The translations under genes were made by a program, and so were the position numbers. A stretch of DNA of 64,000 nt from Chamaea fasciata (Eukaryota; Chordata; Aves; Passeriformes; Sylviidae): positions 7,098,013 through 7,162,012 of the forward strand of contig JARCOQ010000006.1 of the NCBI GenBank assembly GCA_029207755.1, written 5' to 3'. Shown one piece after another: positions 49,701-63,330 of the stretch (its first letter is position 1; each line of letters begins with the position of its first letter). The notes under the pieces are model-generated. The model did not search any database, was not told the origin of the DNA, and was given only the letters and a program-made list of their open reading frames with translations.

Positions 49701-52700
49701 TTGTCTCCATGCTGGGTCATGATACTCCATATCTCCCTCAGGAGAAAAGAAAATGGATCCTGCACTGATTAGTTGGCTTAAATTTCTCTTCCCTGAAGAA
49801 GAGAATATGGCAACAATAATGCCTATCTTCTTGTAGGGTTCAAATCCCTTAGGTAGAGCAGCTTTTGGACACAAAAATAACATCCATGCCTTATTACAGA
49901 AAATCACATCCCACCCACTTCAGAAGAGGGAACCACATGTTTTTCCTTTCCTCAAGAAGCCCACAGCAGCCCAGGCCTTGGCGGGAGAGGATGTGGCCAC
50001 ACCAGTCACCCATCATCAGGCAGCGTTTACTGGTCCTGTCCACAGACGTGGTGGTCACATGTACGTGAGAGCTCGGAGAATGGCCCACGGCAAAGTGTAC
50101 AATTTAAAACCCATCCAGTTACATTATTGGAAACATTCTCCTCCAAGTTAAACCAAGAAAAATGTGAATTCCAAGCACCAACAAAAGGCCCGAGGAATTG
50201 CTTCACTCTTCTATGGCTCCAGAGTCGCAGCACGGCCAAATGAAGAGGGAGGCATGGGAAGGGCAGGATGAAAAACTGTAGCCTTTATTGTCACCTCAGA
50301 GGAAGTTTGAGGGTTCTTGGGTTCAAGGAGGAGGTCACAGCATGAGACCTGTCCTCAGGATATCACACATAAAGATGTTAAGCTAATTTCATACAGGACT
50401 CGGTCTTGTTCTTAGTGAAATCAGTGTCAGAGCTACTCCTGACTCTGAGTGAAGGCTCATGCACTGATTCCCCAAGCACAACAGGACATCAGTGCGTCCC
50501 CAGTGTCCAGCTGTCCTCACAGAAGCACACCTGTGCACTGGTGACACGGTGAGTCCACCACAGACACAATTATACACTCACACATTCACACATGCACAGA
50601 TGTTCCATCTGCAAAAAAATCTGCTTTTAAACGTGATGATGGAAAAGAGCCGTGTGTCTTTAAGAAGGTGGAGGCTTCTCTTAGAGGAACAATGCTTCTT
50701 TTTTTCACCTGTTCAAAGTGTGAACAAGAAGAGTGGTAGGTTGAATTAATGTTCTTTTTTCGCAGGGGTCATTATTTGCAATTTCAAGAATAGAGATCTT
50801 AAGACAAAATCAGATTCAACCTGCTCTTTAATTGGCCTTTCTTAGAATCTCTCTTTTCTTTGTAGACATGTCCACTAGTCCTTAACCTGATTTATGTGAT
50901 TGGTCAATTGTGAGTTAATGAAGGGGATAAAATGTTTTCTGGAATGCTAGGATAATCGACAAATAGCAATGACCAGTAACTGGACCACAGCCAAGACAGG
51001 AACTTAATCCCCTGCAGTCCAAGGGTATTGTGAAGTTGCACCGAAGTGGGAACTGAAAGAAACCAGTTACATCATTCCACTTGCTTCCTTAGATTGGGAC
51101 AAATGCACTCACTCCAGAAAGCATATTTGAGGACTAATTATACAGGGAGAAAACAAGCTAGGAAGGGATTTCTCTACTTCTAGCATATGTGGCTTCAAGC
51201 TCAGTTTAAGGAGTTTAATCCTCTTCGTCCCTGGCAACATTTTGCTGTTTGATGCATTCAGTGCAGGTTGTTTCTCTCAGAGGTCACATACCCTGGTCCC
51301 ACACTTCTGCCTTCCCTAATGATGCAGAGCAGCTCCCTCACCCTCTGTCAAAACATCTTGTCTGAATTCTCAGCGGCAACACCACAGCTGAATGGTTCAG
51401 CTGCAAGGATTAAAAAGGTGGGTTTAAAATGCATGTGTATCCTTTGAGTGTAAAATTTAAATTAGAATACAGAGACACTCTTGCTTGCTCCGCGGTGGAT
51501 TTCATGTAAAGGTCAGAATTCATCACTGCTGGAGCCCCACTGAATTAAGCAGGGGTAAACTTGGAACTATTCAGTAAAGCCAAGATTTCTCAGCCTGGGT
51601 GTTTCTGGTTTTGAACACACACCTCAGGACACATTGTGGGGAGAAGGGGGACAGAGGGTATTTAATTGGTCAGTGTGAGGTCATTTAATTGAAAAGTTGA
51701 CACAGGAAGAAGCTCTGATCAAAGCTCATGAGCTCAGCAACTCAACAGGGACTGGAGTACAGCACCTGCAAGACAACCAAGAAGCGAGTTACCACACCTT
51801 TGGTGGGTGGACTATGTGCAACACCTTAGTGATGGTGAGAGGACAAAGGGGACACCAAAATATCCCCTCTGCCTGTGGTGGGTGTCACCAGCACCAAGGA
51901 GGAGCTTGCCAGGAGTAAAGGGAAGACTTTGCCCTCAACCTCAGTTTTAAGAAGTTAGAGCAGGTTCCCAGTGAGTTACACTTTATATGTCCATACAAAG
52001 AGATTTGTTGATTCAGTCCTTGTACTGAGACCATGCAGCACGTCTCCCAGAAGGGATTTTGAGGATACTGCAGGATGACCCCTTCAACATCCAGTCAACA
52101 ACCAGATGTTCAGTAATGTTTTCTCAAATACACGTAATCTCAGATCTTAGATCTTGCTAGAATGAAAAGAACCCAAACCTACAAACAAACTGAAGTGTCA
52201 GAAACTCTTCATGGATTTCCAAGCTAACACCCTTCCATCTGTTTCTCTGCTGCTTAGGGTCATTTTTCTTTCAATGTGTGGTTAATTTTGATACCATTTT
52301 AAGGATATTTTTCCAACAAGAGGCCCTGGAGACCCTATGTTGCACATGCAGGTGGATTGCGAGTTCTCTGGAGAGAGGGCTGAGGTTTATTTGCCTCATT
52401 TGCACCTCAGACAGTGGGTCCTGATTTCACTGCTACGTCTAATTCATGTAATTGATGGGTAAATAATTGAACAGCTTAAAATGCCTAGGAAGGCCCAGGA
52501 GAAGGTACATGTGGAGCCATTCCTTCCCTTACAGGAACAGTTGGGGTCTGTAATGATGTGAGTGTTGAAGGGAGCAGGAGATGATGTTTGTGGTAATGAG
52601 ATTTCCAGAGTCAGAGGCCAACGGGGAATCATAAAGGAGAATGAAGTGAGACATAAGGAGTGAGAAGAGATTAATTAGTGGTAGAGAAACATCCTCTTGG

Positions 52701-53866
52701 GACACTTTATTAAGCCAAAAACCTCATCTATGTAAGAACCGTGTTAATAACCCATGTCAAAGCACTGGACAGGCCAGTACCAAGATCTGCATCCAAATGT
52801 AGAAGCTCTTGGTCAGTCCTGGTGACTCTTGGTCAGTCTCTTCTCCCTGTCTGGCACTGACCTGAACTTGTGGACTACTCACCACCCTAAGCTGAGTAGC
52901 CACGAATGAGTCGGGTGCCTCTTCCATGTTCCCCTTGCTCCTCAGTGCCAGTTTTTTTATGCCTTGCTCTGTGTACTGCTTCAACAATTTTACCTCTTCA
53001 TTAGCATTTCAGCAAGCTAATTGCTGTTCTCCCATGAGCTGGCTGGACAACCGTATGGGCCAGGCAGCTGCATTTCTCTTGTGTTCAGGGATTTGTTGAT
53101 TAAAACAGTTACCTCATCCAGTGTGACCCTAGGAGCCCCAGCTTCCCTTGCTGCCGATGAGAAGCACATGGTGGGTCTGGAGCATTTCACAGCAGAGCTC
53201 ATCCACAGGACAAGGGGATGGACAAGCAGCAGGAGGGTGCTGGTAGTGCAAATTCCTTCTTGCCGTGGGTTCAGGACAGACCCATGAGGACTGATGACAA
53301 TCAGCATCATAGAAAACACTGCATGTAGCCCAGGATCCTACTTAAGGCAGAATTAACAAATAGATGTCTTCAGAAGACAAGGTCCTTCTAGAGAAAGATT
53401 GAAAAGGAAGGTGCCGGCTGGGTGAGGTCTGGGAAGTTAAGGGAGAAGAGGTGGCATTTAGCTCTAATTTGCTAAAACAGACTTTCAAGAATTATTGTAG
53501 AAATGCCTTGGGGAGAAATAGAAATAAATACTCTTCTCAACAGATTTGTGTGTAGTGCACTAAGAACATTTACTTATGTGTTGCATAAATTCTGGAGAGT
53601 TATGTCTGCTCCATGTGTCGAGGTTTCAGATGAAGCTTTTCTTACTCATCAACTTTCCAAAACCCTGAAAAAAGCTAGAACTCACTAGGTTGCAGCCCAA
53701 GGTATACAGCCTCATCTCCACACACTTTTAATCACAGAAAAGGCTTGGAAGAGACATCCAGAAAGGTTTTAATTATTCGTTTGTTGTCTGTCCTTAAATA
53801 CCATATTAAGGTATAGCCTATTAAGGTCTAATCTGAATTGAGTTAAAATCAGGAATACAACTGGCC
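49701..53866. other. Unique sequence with one short tandem duplication
   Basis: CTCTTGGTCAGTCCTGGTGA at 52806-52825 is followed by a partial second copy beginning at 52826 (13 of the 20 bases). No gene, RNA gene or other repeat is recognised. Confidence 0.4.
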
Positions 53867-54112
53867 TCTAGCTGCACCTGGGGAGGTTTAGATTAGATAG
53901 TAGTAAAAAATTATGCATGGGAAGGATTGTCAAGCACTGGAACAGGCTGCCCAGTAAAGTGGTGAAGTTACCATCCATGGAAGTGTTCAAAAACCACATG
54001 CATGTGGCACCTGGGGTCATGATTTAGTGCTGGCATTCGCTGTATTACGTTAATGGTTGGACTCGATCTTAGAGGTCTTACCCAATATTAATGACTTTAT
54101 GATTCTGTTGAT
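53867..54112 (+). mobile_element. CR1 LINE 3' fragment
   Basis: GCACCTGGGGAGGTTTAGATT, CACTGGAACAGGCTGCCCAG, CCATGGAAGTGTTCAAAAACC, TTAATGGTTGGACTCGATC and TTATGATTCTGTTGAT follow in order. These are the coding end and 3' UTR of CR1 in plus orientation. It is about 245 bp long, with a small deletion where the usual RNA-end spacing is shorter. Confidence 0.94.
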
Positions 54113-56618
54113 TTCTCTTAAAGGCAATGAAAAAAGCTAGGTCTATGAGAGCTCAGATCAAGGCCTGATTCACCTATTTCAGGTCTCTTTAAAACCTCCT
54201 GTTGGTGATTTTCCCATCTATTTTCTCTCCTGTGATTTGGATCTCTTGTCTGGAGTACACGTTATTTACACTATAGGGTCTGGAGGTGAACAAAGAACTC
54301 CATGTCTCAGATATGCCTCTCTCAATCAACACCATAAACTGGAGCTGCCAAGTGGTGACTTAATAACGTATCTATTAATAGTGACTGTTATCAGGGAAAT
54401 GGGAAAAACAGCAGACAGACAGAAGAAGGAAAATAGTATTAAATGAGACATTTCTCTGAAAATACACTCCAGTTTACCCACAAAATATAGTCCGAGAGCC
54501 TGCAGAGTTATGGCTATGATTGTGTGGGTGATAAGCCTCCCTTCAATTTTTGCACAGGAAACTGTGTTTCAGATTAACTTTTCAGAAGTGATAACAAAAG
54601 TGATTTATTCTTACATCCACAAAACCCCTCACTAGCATGTTTATGCATTGCCATGGGCAAAGTGCTTTCCAAACACTCAAGATTATTTTCTTCTCTAAGC
54701 ATTGTTCGTATCAAAGGCTGGTTTTGTTGCTTACTGGGCTATGGCGGTGCTGATTATTAAGTTTGAAGCAAAATCTCAGGTAACATAAATATTTAGAAAC
54801 AGCAATCCAGGGGGATTAAATCAACATGGGTCTAACTCTGACAGGATTTACCCTGTGTTGTTATTTAACATGCAGAGATAGGAAAGCCAGACTCTGTAGG
54901 GCTGTGTTGATTAGTGCCAAAGACTAAATGCTCATATGAATGGTACCAGATTCACGGGAAGGATTTAAGGATCAGCATTAGACCCTGTTCCTAAATCCTA
55001 ATTAGGCAATTCCTGAAGAAGGTAGTTCACAAACCCCAGTACCCTGAGCACAGCTCAGCCTAGTGCCTCTATTAAAAAAATTTAAAAATGCTGAAGGGGA
55101 TAAATTTCATGTGGGATTAACAGCTGCAGGGGGTTTTTTGTTAAATCTAAACACTAAATCTGGTCAGTAATTCCTCTCCCTTCCCTCAAAGAATACTAGA
55201 ATTGAAGTATCTTGCACAAAACCCTCCTGCCCCAAACAGTAACCTACACATCTCTGGCATGAGAGACCCCCTTCAGCGTCCACACCCTGTGCTGTGGGTG
55301 TGGAAGACCATCCTATAGCTGGATCATTATGTCTTCTGGTGTAATTATCAAGAGGTTTTCCTGCAGAGGGGAAGGGGGTTTGGTGTGGTGAGGAGAGCAG
55401 GGAGAGGGGAAGGTCTCTCTGCAATAGCCCATGGAGGATGCCCTTCATTTCTCACATGCTCCTCCCATCTGTGGCCTGTAGAAAACCCAAACCCCAGTTC
55501 AGAGTGTGGAGAGGCAGCTTTACGTGGTGAGCCCTGGGCTCACGCACAATGAACTCTATTTTGGATGGAAAAGTTTCAGCTCCAGCTCCAGAAACACGCT
55601 GGCGTCAGGGGACTGACCAAGTTATAATTGCATCCCTTTGTGTTATTGGTCCCTTGGCCTCTCTAAGCTGAAGCAAGCTACATTTGATTTCTTTGGCATC
55701 ATCCAGAGTGTGTTCTGCCAGCACTTTGCCCTCGGTGCCTTGTGTAAGCCAAACTGGCCACTTCTGTGACCTCTTGTTCCTTCTATACATGGAACATATT
55801 TCAGTGAATTTATAACTCCTCAAATAAGGTCTCTTTTATTCTAATCTGAATGCCCTATTAACTCAGTTTTGGATCATCTCCCAGTCTCCAGGATACCTGG
55901 TGCTTTGTATTTTGGATACACCAGACTGCCTGCTGCTCCAGGTTGTGACAGAGAGTGCCTGGTTCATATACTTCTACCTTTAGATGTTAGATTGCTTGTT
56001 CCAGTTCCTCAACAATACTTTATAAGAAAAAAAGGAGTGGGGGGAAGAGCATGAAGTCACTGAAAAGTTGCCCATCAGCTCATATGTGTTGCCTGACCAC
56101 CTAGCAAAACAAAAATTCCCTCTTGCTGGTCAGTTCATTTTGCGCAGCCCATGAAAGTGGACAGATTTTGAATAAAGAAAGCTCAGTGTGATTTGCTTCC
56201 ACACAGGTCTAAGGGCAATGTCGCAGGCATGGATCCAGAGATGAGGATCTCACAAACAGTGCAGGAAATTGGCACGAGAAAAGCCACATTTCCTGGAAAC
56301 TTCTTTGTCAGAATCCCACCTGCTCAGAGGAACATTTGGGGAAGGAAGAATCTCCAGGCCAAATATTTTAAAAATAAAGTTTTCAACACTGTGTCTTTTT
56401 ATTTTTTCCTTAAATGAAGAATTTCTTTTGATTCTAAAGTACTTTTGGAATTGGAGTACACTTACACTTTTCAAGAGTTTTTCCTTGTCTTTAGATATCA
56501 GAATTGAAATAAACTGGTCCTGCATACTTCAGATTAAAGATTTCTGTGGAATCAATCTGAAACTGGAGGGGGAAAGTTTGGCATGGAGAATTTTACTTGT
56601 TCTTCTTATTTATTACAG
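54113..56618. other. Unique sequence, nothing recognised
   Basis: Frames are short except for a 184-codon plus-strand frame at 56269-56823, which overlaps the exon-like frame described next in a different phase. No repeats are recognised. Confidence 0.4.
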
Positions 56619-56780
56619 GACAGGCAAAGCAAAATCTATGAAACTTCTCAGAGGATTGGGAACAAATTTCCTACTGGCTTTTGGGACCAAGTTTTCCAGG
56701 CAGAGTTTCTCTCACAGCAAACCAGCCCTTATGAAGGTTTCTTTCCATCAACAGATGGAGAGAAAACACTCTCCTCTTAA
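56619..56780 (+). other. Candidate terminal coding exon (53 codons to TAA)
   Basis: TTGTTCTTCTTATTTATTACAG ends at 56618, one of the best acceptor-like sequences in the window. The frame after it reads DRQSKIYETSQRIGNKF, then PTGFWDQVFQAEFLSQQTS, then PYEGFFPSTDGEKTLSS and TAA at 56778-56780. The composition looks like a soluble protein segment. A second plus-strand frame (184 codons, 56269-56823) is open through the same interval in another phase, which weakens the case. No clear AATAAA lies within the next few hundred bases. No family is recognised. Confidence 0.2.
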
Positions 56781-59770
56781 CTGGAAAATGGTCATGAAGG
56801 GTCTAATGAAAACTGTTGAGTAGATCAAGCCAAATGATCAACACATTCTTTCATTTTCAACTCAGCTTCCTCCTCTTCCTCCAAATTAATTTAGGTTTTT
56901 TGTACATCTCCTGCTTAGAAACAAGCATGAAAGCTGTAGCTCTTTGGTGGTAAAAGAGAAGGGCACAATTATACTAAATTATAGCAAATGACCCCAAGCT
57001 TCCCCTGCTTTTTATACTCTTATGGTTACTTTTGATTTTCCCCACTGTCACTGGCTTTGGTCATTTATTCATAGCACTTCACCCTAAAAAGGCCTCTTAA
57101 TTCCTGAAATAGCCTCTTGTGTCTCCCTCATCTGCAGACTTTCCAGTTGAAGTATCCCAGACCATGCCATAGTTGATGTTTTAGAAAAGCCTCCCAGAGA
57201 GAAGATTCAAGTGCTTCCCCCGTTCTCCCCCTGCTCCTCTTCACACCTTTTTTTTTGGTTTGGACTCTGGGCTGTATCATCTTTGCAGCCTAGTAAATTA
57301 TCCAGAAATTCAGCATGTGGGTTCCTGAGTTTCTGTGCCATGCTCTACCGCAGCAGTCAGGAGAAAACAGTGATTTCAGCAGAAAAAATGTGGGAGGAGC
57401 AGCCCTGAGTGCCTTGCTGGTCCTCTTCCCTTGTGATGTTGGGAGGTGCTTAGCCAGGGCTAGTGGACACTTAAGCCTTCAGTTTCATTGTGGACACGAC
57501 TGATGAGTTTCCAAAGGGTTGTGAGCTCTTGGAAGTGTGGACGAGGCTGTCTGCCACCCTCAAAAGCTGCTAGAAAGCTGATGTCAATTTCTTTCCAGGT
57601 GTCACCACAGAAGCATATGGTTACTTTGGTATTTTCTTTTCCACCTAAACTTTCTTTTGCTCAGATAACCACAGTGCAGCTTTTTCTTCTTATTTCCAGT
57701 CCCAGGTTTTCAGTCAGCAAGGAAGTGACTTGTCGGGAGCCAAGGACACAATGCCAAGAGATTCACCAGCCCAGAAACACCATCTGGGGCCAAATGGAGC
57801 CCCTACATCTGATGGGACAGTAAACAAGGGAAGCTTCTCCATGAGGCAGATGTGACTGGACAACTCCAGGCTGTGCTCAAAAAGTCCTGCCATATTTGCA
57901 GAGCAGAAGTCAGTGCTGTGTAAAGTGCCATCCAGTGCTCTGGGAACAGGTGCTGCTCACAGGAGTGCCATGAATGACATTCATAATCCCAGGCAGTGGA
58001 GAAGCTGAGGTTCCCATAGGAGTCCTGTAACCAGTATTGGTCAATAAGGAAACCCAGTGACTTGACCTGTCCCGGTAGCTGATCATTCTCCATTGCTGTA
58101 ATTTTGGCTGGTCACAGCCAAAGGTGTCATGAGCAGCAGGAAAATATTCGAAAATATATCTCTAAAATCCAAGCTGCCTTCTCAGCTCGACATTTTTTCC
58201 TTTGCAAAGAGGGGACTTTTCTGGGAATTATTGCAAAGATGGTCCCAAAGGGTCAGGGAAGTGTGAAAGCTAAAAGGAGGTCAAGAACAGAAAGAGATGG
58301 CAATTTGGGGCTGGTCTTGACCAGAAATACAAGACAACTTGGAATGGTAACCTTACCCTAATCTTCCAGGTAAGGAAAATATCCAGGTTTTAGAAGTAAT
58401 CCCTATTCAGAAATAGGAAAAATAGAGATTTGCAATCAATCTATCCCTACATGTCACTGATGTTCTGAGGCTTAAAATAATAGCCCATAATCCCAAGTGA
58501 GGAAGCAATTAGTAATTGTAAGTGCAATATAGAAAACACATGTAAAAGAAATCCCAGTTCCTCTTTCCTTTCCTCACAAATAATTCCCTGAATTTTTTAT
58601 AGGTAATTTCTATTCATCAACCTTCAATAAAGAATTAGAGTAGTAACTGTCAGGAAGTGGGATACGTGTGGATTGCTCCGTTAGATTTGTCTACATAATT
58701 TCCCAGCAAGAGGTGACCATGCTGCCCTTTGCAGTGCCAGAGTGGCTGGTACAGCTCCCAGCAGAACCTGCACTGGAGTACAGTGGTCAAACGCACTGCT
58801 CTACAGCATGAGATGTGCTAAAGGCTGAATGATTTATTCTGAGAAATGGGTAGTTAAAGAGATTAAAGTAGTTTAAGAAATCCCCAGTGGCTGCCCCATG
58901 TGTTTGTAAATAAGATATTTGGTTATTTATTGGGCTCTGGGTTTCTATGGGGATATGATGAACTTGGAGAGACACAACAAAACAAGGCTCTTCCACTCAG
59001 GGCCACAATGTTTTTGGTCCCAAGCACTTCACGGTGCACTGTAATTATTTCAGTGCCAACAGAGCAGTGATATCATGCAAAGACATGACAGATCACACTT
59101 TTCTCATATTAGGAGAGGGGCTGGAACATGTGAGTATGTGTACAGGAGTCTGTTTGTAATGAAACTGCCTTTATGGGGCCCTTGTGTGCTTGCAGTCTCA
59201 TTTCTCGAGTTAAGAGTGCTCACTTTTCTTAATGCTTGCTTAATGAGTTTACTTAAATATATTTAATATCCCATGGAGTCCATTTCCATTTACTGATGGA
59301 GCTTTTTTAGAGCATCATAGTGGCACAGCTGAATAAGATACCTGTGAAAGACATCAGATATTTTAACATATTGAAAACAGTGAGAAGTGTAAGAGGGCAA
59401 TGTTCAGTTTTGTAATAAAAATAATTAAATGGGGAAAACCTTTGGGACACACTAAAATAGAACAACTAGACAGGAAGGTAAGAAAATTGTTCTGCGTACC
59501 CAAAGGGAAACAGTGAAGAGGGCCAGTTGTTTTTTGTTTTGTTTTTTTTTTCTGGTGTTGCTCATTGTGGAAATAACTGATGCCCAGTTTGGAAAAAAAT
59601 ATAATAATAGCACAAGATATTGCTCTCTGTGCTCCCAGTTTGCCATCTGACCTCATCACTATTGCATTCCTGGATGCAAAACAGCTCAGTTTCAAGGAAA
59701 ACACTGGAGATCTCTCAAGAAACCCTATGACCTGGTAGTTAGGACACTCTCTTGATCTGAAGGAAAGGAA
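56781..59770. other. Unique sequence, nothing recognised
   Basis: A T-rich tract at about 59528-59551 and a donor-like TTCCAG with GTAAGG near 58369 are the only features noted. Confidence 0.4.
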
Positions 59771-59816
59771 GGTATAGTGCCTCTTGGCACTATATATATC
59801 TTGGCACTGTATATAC
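59771..59816. repeat. Short inverted repeat overlapping a 17-bp tandem pair
   Basis: TATAGTGCC and GGCACTATA form a perfect 9-bp stem with a TCTT loop. CTTGGCACTATATATAT (59783-59799) is then repeated with two mismatches at 59800-59816. The outer GGTATAGTGCC can alternatively pair with the second copy. Confidence 0.8.
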
Positions 59817-62800
59817 CTAAAATCCCCTATTTCTCCCTAGATGAAATCAGCAGCATGCAAGCAGCAGACACTGCAAGGGCAAGGACAGTGCTGTCCTGAT
59901 CATGCTCTGGGACCTTCTCTGGGAAGATTTGGGTTGGTGTGGATGATGGCAGAGACTGCACTGGAGCTCCGGCTGGGACATCACCACCTGGTTTCACCAC
60001 AGCAGGTCCTTCTGATCCTGTCTGAGGACTACAGGGAATAATGTTCAGAAATTCCTGGCAAATTTCCTGCAGCCATTCTCATTTCTAGGTCAGTATAAAG
60101 GAAAATCCACACTTCGTGACCTGCAGGAAGAGAGGCAGAGGAAGGGGCTAAAAGCCATGAAGCAGAGACACCAAGAAATTGAAAATCCACCCTTAAATTG
60201 CAGAAATGGTGAGGGGGTTTTGCACTCACCCCTCCTGTGTTTCTGTACTGGGAGTCTGGTTATTTCTGCTGGAGGTATCTCTGTGTTGGGAAAACAGGCT
60301 GTGGTGGCAAGGGACACAATGATCTCTTCAGAGGGGTCCCAGCTGCCTTCCCCTGTTCAGTGTCACTCATTCTGCCGGGCCTGGGGAGCCAGTGCTCATG
60401 CATGCAAAATCACTCTTTTTAATTTTCTGTTTCTGTAACATGACCTATTACTGTACTACATCTTCATGAGGCAGAACTGTCTGGAGAACATCTGTTGCAG
60501 TCCCAGCTGTTCGAGTACTTCCTCTGTTTCAGCCCTGATATGTGCAAATCACTGACAGTAACACATCCCCCAATTCCTCCTACAAATCCTGTTTTCTCTG
60601 TTCTCACAGGGAGGGGGGAAAAAAAAAAGAAAAAGAAACTTTGCATGGTTAAATATGGGCTAGATGCTTTACTCTCACCAAATCGCACCAGTAGGGTCAT
60701 TGTGGACTGACTCATACCAGACAGACAGTAAAAACCATCCCAGTGTTTATTCCTTTTGGAGCCTATATAATTAAAGCTGCCCACCTGCTGCTGAATTTTG
60801 CTGTCATTTTTTGATGCTATGGGCAATGTGATACTCAGTTATTATCATAAACTATGTTAAGCTCTACCCACTATGGGGTTTATGACAACAATCCTTGAGA
60901 AAACTGTAATCCTCTGTGCTCAAGTATATCTCCTTGTTATAATGCTTATGATTCTTGGCTTGAGATGATGGCAGATGATGGCCATGAAAGACTTCCAAAT
61001 ATGGGGCCTGGCAACTTGCTCTCTGCTCAGCATGCTTGCCTTAGATATGTTAGATGAAGCCATTTCCAGCCCATCTCTTCCAGCCTTGCAGCACAGCCGT
61101 CACTCTTGTTCCAGGACGCATGACTGAGAGATCTGACAGCCTGCCCCAGGGGAATAGTGCCCCTCTCATCTCCAATCCCACCCCCAGACAATCCTGCTGT
61201 GGGTCCAGAGGGAGCCACAGTAACTGCAAGGGGCTGGAGGGGCTGGGTGTCACCTGAACAGCTCCCATGCAGCTTTGAAAGTCCCTTGCCTCCTTCCCCT
61301 GCCTGTCCACGGCATTTGTTTTCATCCCCACACAAGGGAAAACCTCTGGATGCCTGGCTGAGGATGTTGAGAAAGTCAAGATTTGAAGAAATTCACAGGA
61401 CTTTGGATGGAAGATTTGCAAGGGCTGCAACGCACAGAGCCCTCCTCTCACTCCTTGAGTGAGAGTTACAAGCACCTGATAGTCACATAAAAAGGTGTGA
61501 AACCCTCTGGGTGTCTTTTAAAAGGAAATGCCGATTGAATTTTCAAAGATAGGTTGGGCAGAAGAGCACTGCAGGCTTCGGGCCCCAGGCAGACTCACGG
61601 AACTTGAGTGCTTCCAGTTTTGATATTTTGCCTTGGAAAAATGGGAATTATTGACTAGTCTTCCTTTCATACTGCACAGGCATTGCTAAAAGCAAAGACC
61701 AAAACATGTCTCCAATCCTAAACATTTAATTTGCTAAATTAAAAAAAAAAAAATCTGGCCTCAGAGTTCCAAATACTGTGAAATATTCTAGTGACATGGA
61801 CTGAAAGTATTAAAAATACTTCCAGGAGACAGCTCCAATATTTGACAGTCTTGGAAACAGCAAAATGGCTTTCCTTATTGACTAACACTAGTGACACATA
61901 TTACCCATAATAAAATAACTGTAAACTTCATCACTAAATAGAACAGTAATAGGTGCTGTCTCTGTAAGCTCCCTTCATTGGTTTCTGTAAAATTAAAAAA
62001 GCATCAGGAACATAAATAATTTTATATTTAATTAATTTTAATGGCACACACACTGAATAATTTGGAAATTTGTATTTTTCATGACTGTTTTTTAGAATTC
62101 TGAATAGCCAAGCATTTTAGAATTCTGACTAGCAAACATAGCCAGAAATTTAACATATAACTAGAAAAAAATCCACACTTGGTATATTCGTTCCTGTACT
62201 GCTATCTTCAACCACAATCTCAACAACAAAAAACTATCAAGATTAACAATCCAAACATGTTTCCTGGACAGCCTGGTCATCCATAATTGTTGGAAGCAAC
62301 CACTTCTCTTTACTGCCAAAATATTGTCTATCACTTGTTGCCTGATACTCCTGGAGGGACTTAACAGTGTTTAATAAATAATTTGAACCTGCTTGGTAAA
62401 ATTTCCATTTAATGCTAGCTGAAATGTGAGTTATTTATCATGCTTTTCCCACCCAGTTTTCTTAAGGACAATACGTGGTCTTGGACAGAAGCTTCTGAAT
62501 GCTCGACATGCATGAGCTGGAACCGCACATAACTGAATTTCTCTAGTAGCTATGGGACAAAGGTTTGATGTTCCTCCAGGATGGTACAAATTTCCCCTCA
62601 CATTTTGCTTGTAGATACTTGTCCAGAAAATAAATGGGGAAAAATTATGTACCATACTGATGATGACAGCAGTTGTCAGAAAGCTGCCAGCTCCTTAAAG
62701 GAAACAAGCTCGCCTCCCAGTAAGTCCAGCATAAGAATCCCAGTGACTTCCATGAAGCCAAGTATAACCCAAACCACTCTGATAGCTTCATCCAGCACCT

Positions 62801-63040
62801 GGGGAAACAACTTCACCTTTTAGAAAATGTTTTGGAAGAAAAAAAGGACAAGTGAAGACCCTGAACAGAATAACAAACTGGCTGTGCCTTCCACTGACTG
62901 AGAAAATGGGCTTGGAACTCAGACACAGTCTCTCCAGTGGAGCTTCCAGTATCCCCGTTTTGCCACCAGCTCTGGTTCGGGGGTACAGTTGATCTTAGTC
63001 TTTCTTTGCTACTCCTGATGCTCTGAAAGACAGTAAAACA
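59817..63040. other. Unique sequence with short A-runs
   Basis: A-rich tracts lie at about 60618-60637 and A13 at about 61741-61753. Overlapping frames of 100-141 codons on both strands at 61027-61475 lie in a somewhat GC-richer patch and show no domain. No transposon tail is seen. Confidence 0.4.
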
Positions 63041-63330
63041 CAGAATCATAGAATTGTTAAGGTTGATAAAGAACTCTGATATCATTGAGTCTCACCATAA
63101 ACCCAGCACTGCCAAGGCCACCACTAATCCATGTCCCCAAGTGCCCATCTACATGCCTTTTGACTTCCAGGGATGGTGAATCCACCACTGCCTTGGGCAG
63201 CCTGTTCCAAAGCCTGACCACTCTTTCTCTGAAGAATTTTTCATAATATTGAATCTAAACCTCACCTTGTGCAATTAGGGGCCATTTCCATTTGTCCTGT
63301 CTCTTGTTACCTGGGAGAAGAGAGCACAGA
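63041..63330 (-). mobile_element. CR1 LINE 3' fragment
   Basis: In plus orientation it begins CACAGAATCATAGAATTGTTA, then GTTGATAAAGAACTCTGAT and CATTGAGTCTCACC, then the CCACTGCCTTGGGCAGCCTG and GCCTGACCACTCTTTC blocks. This is the reversed 3' end of CR1. It runs about 290 bp, to GGGAGAAGAGAGCAC, and then homology is lost. Confidence 0.95.

Noticed and set aside
56269..56823. 184-codon plus-strand frame
   Set aside because: No recognisable domain, no good start context, and no upstream exon. The length is near what is expected by chance for the longest frame in six frames of 64 kb AT-rich DNA.
61027..61475. 102- to 141-codon minus-strand frames
   Set aside because: A GC-richer patch with fewer stop codons. 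Frames overlap in both orientations and show no domain.
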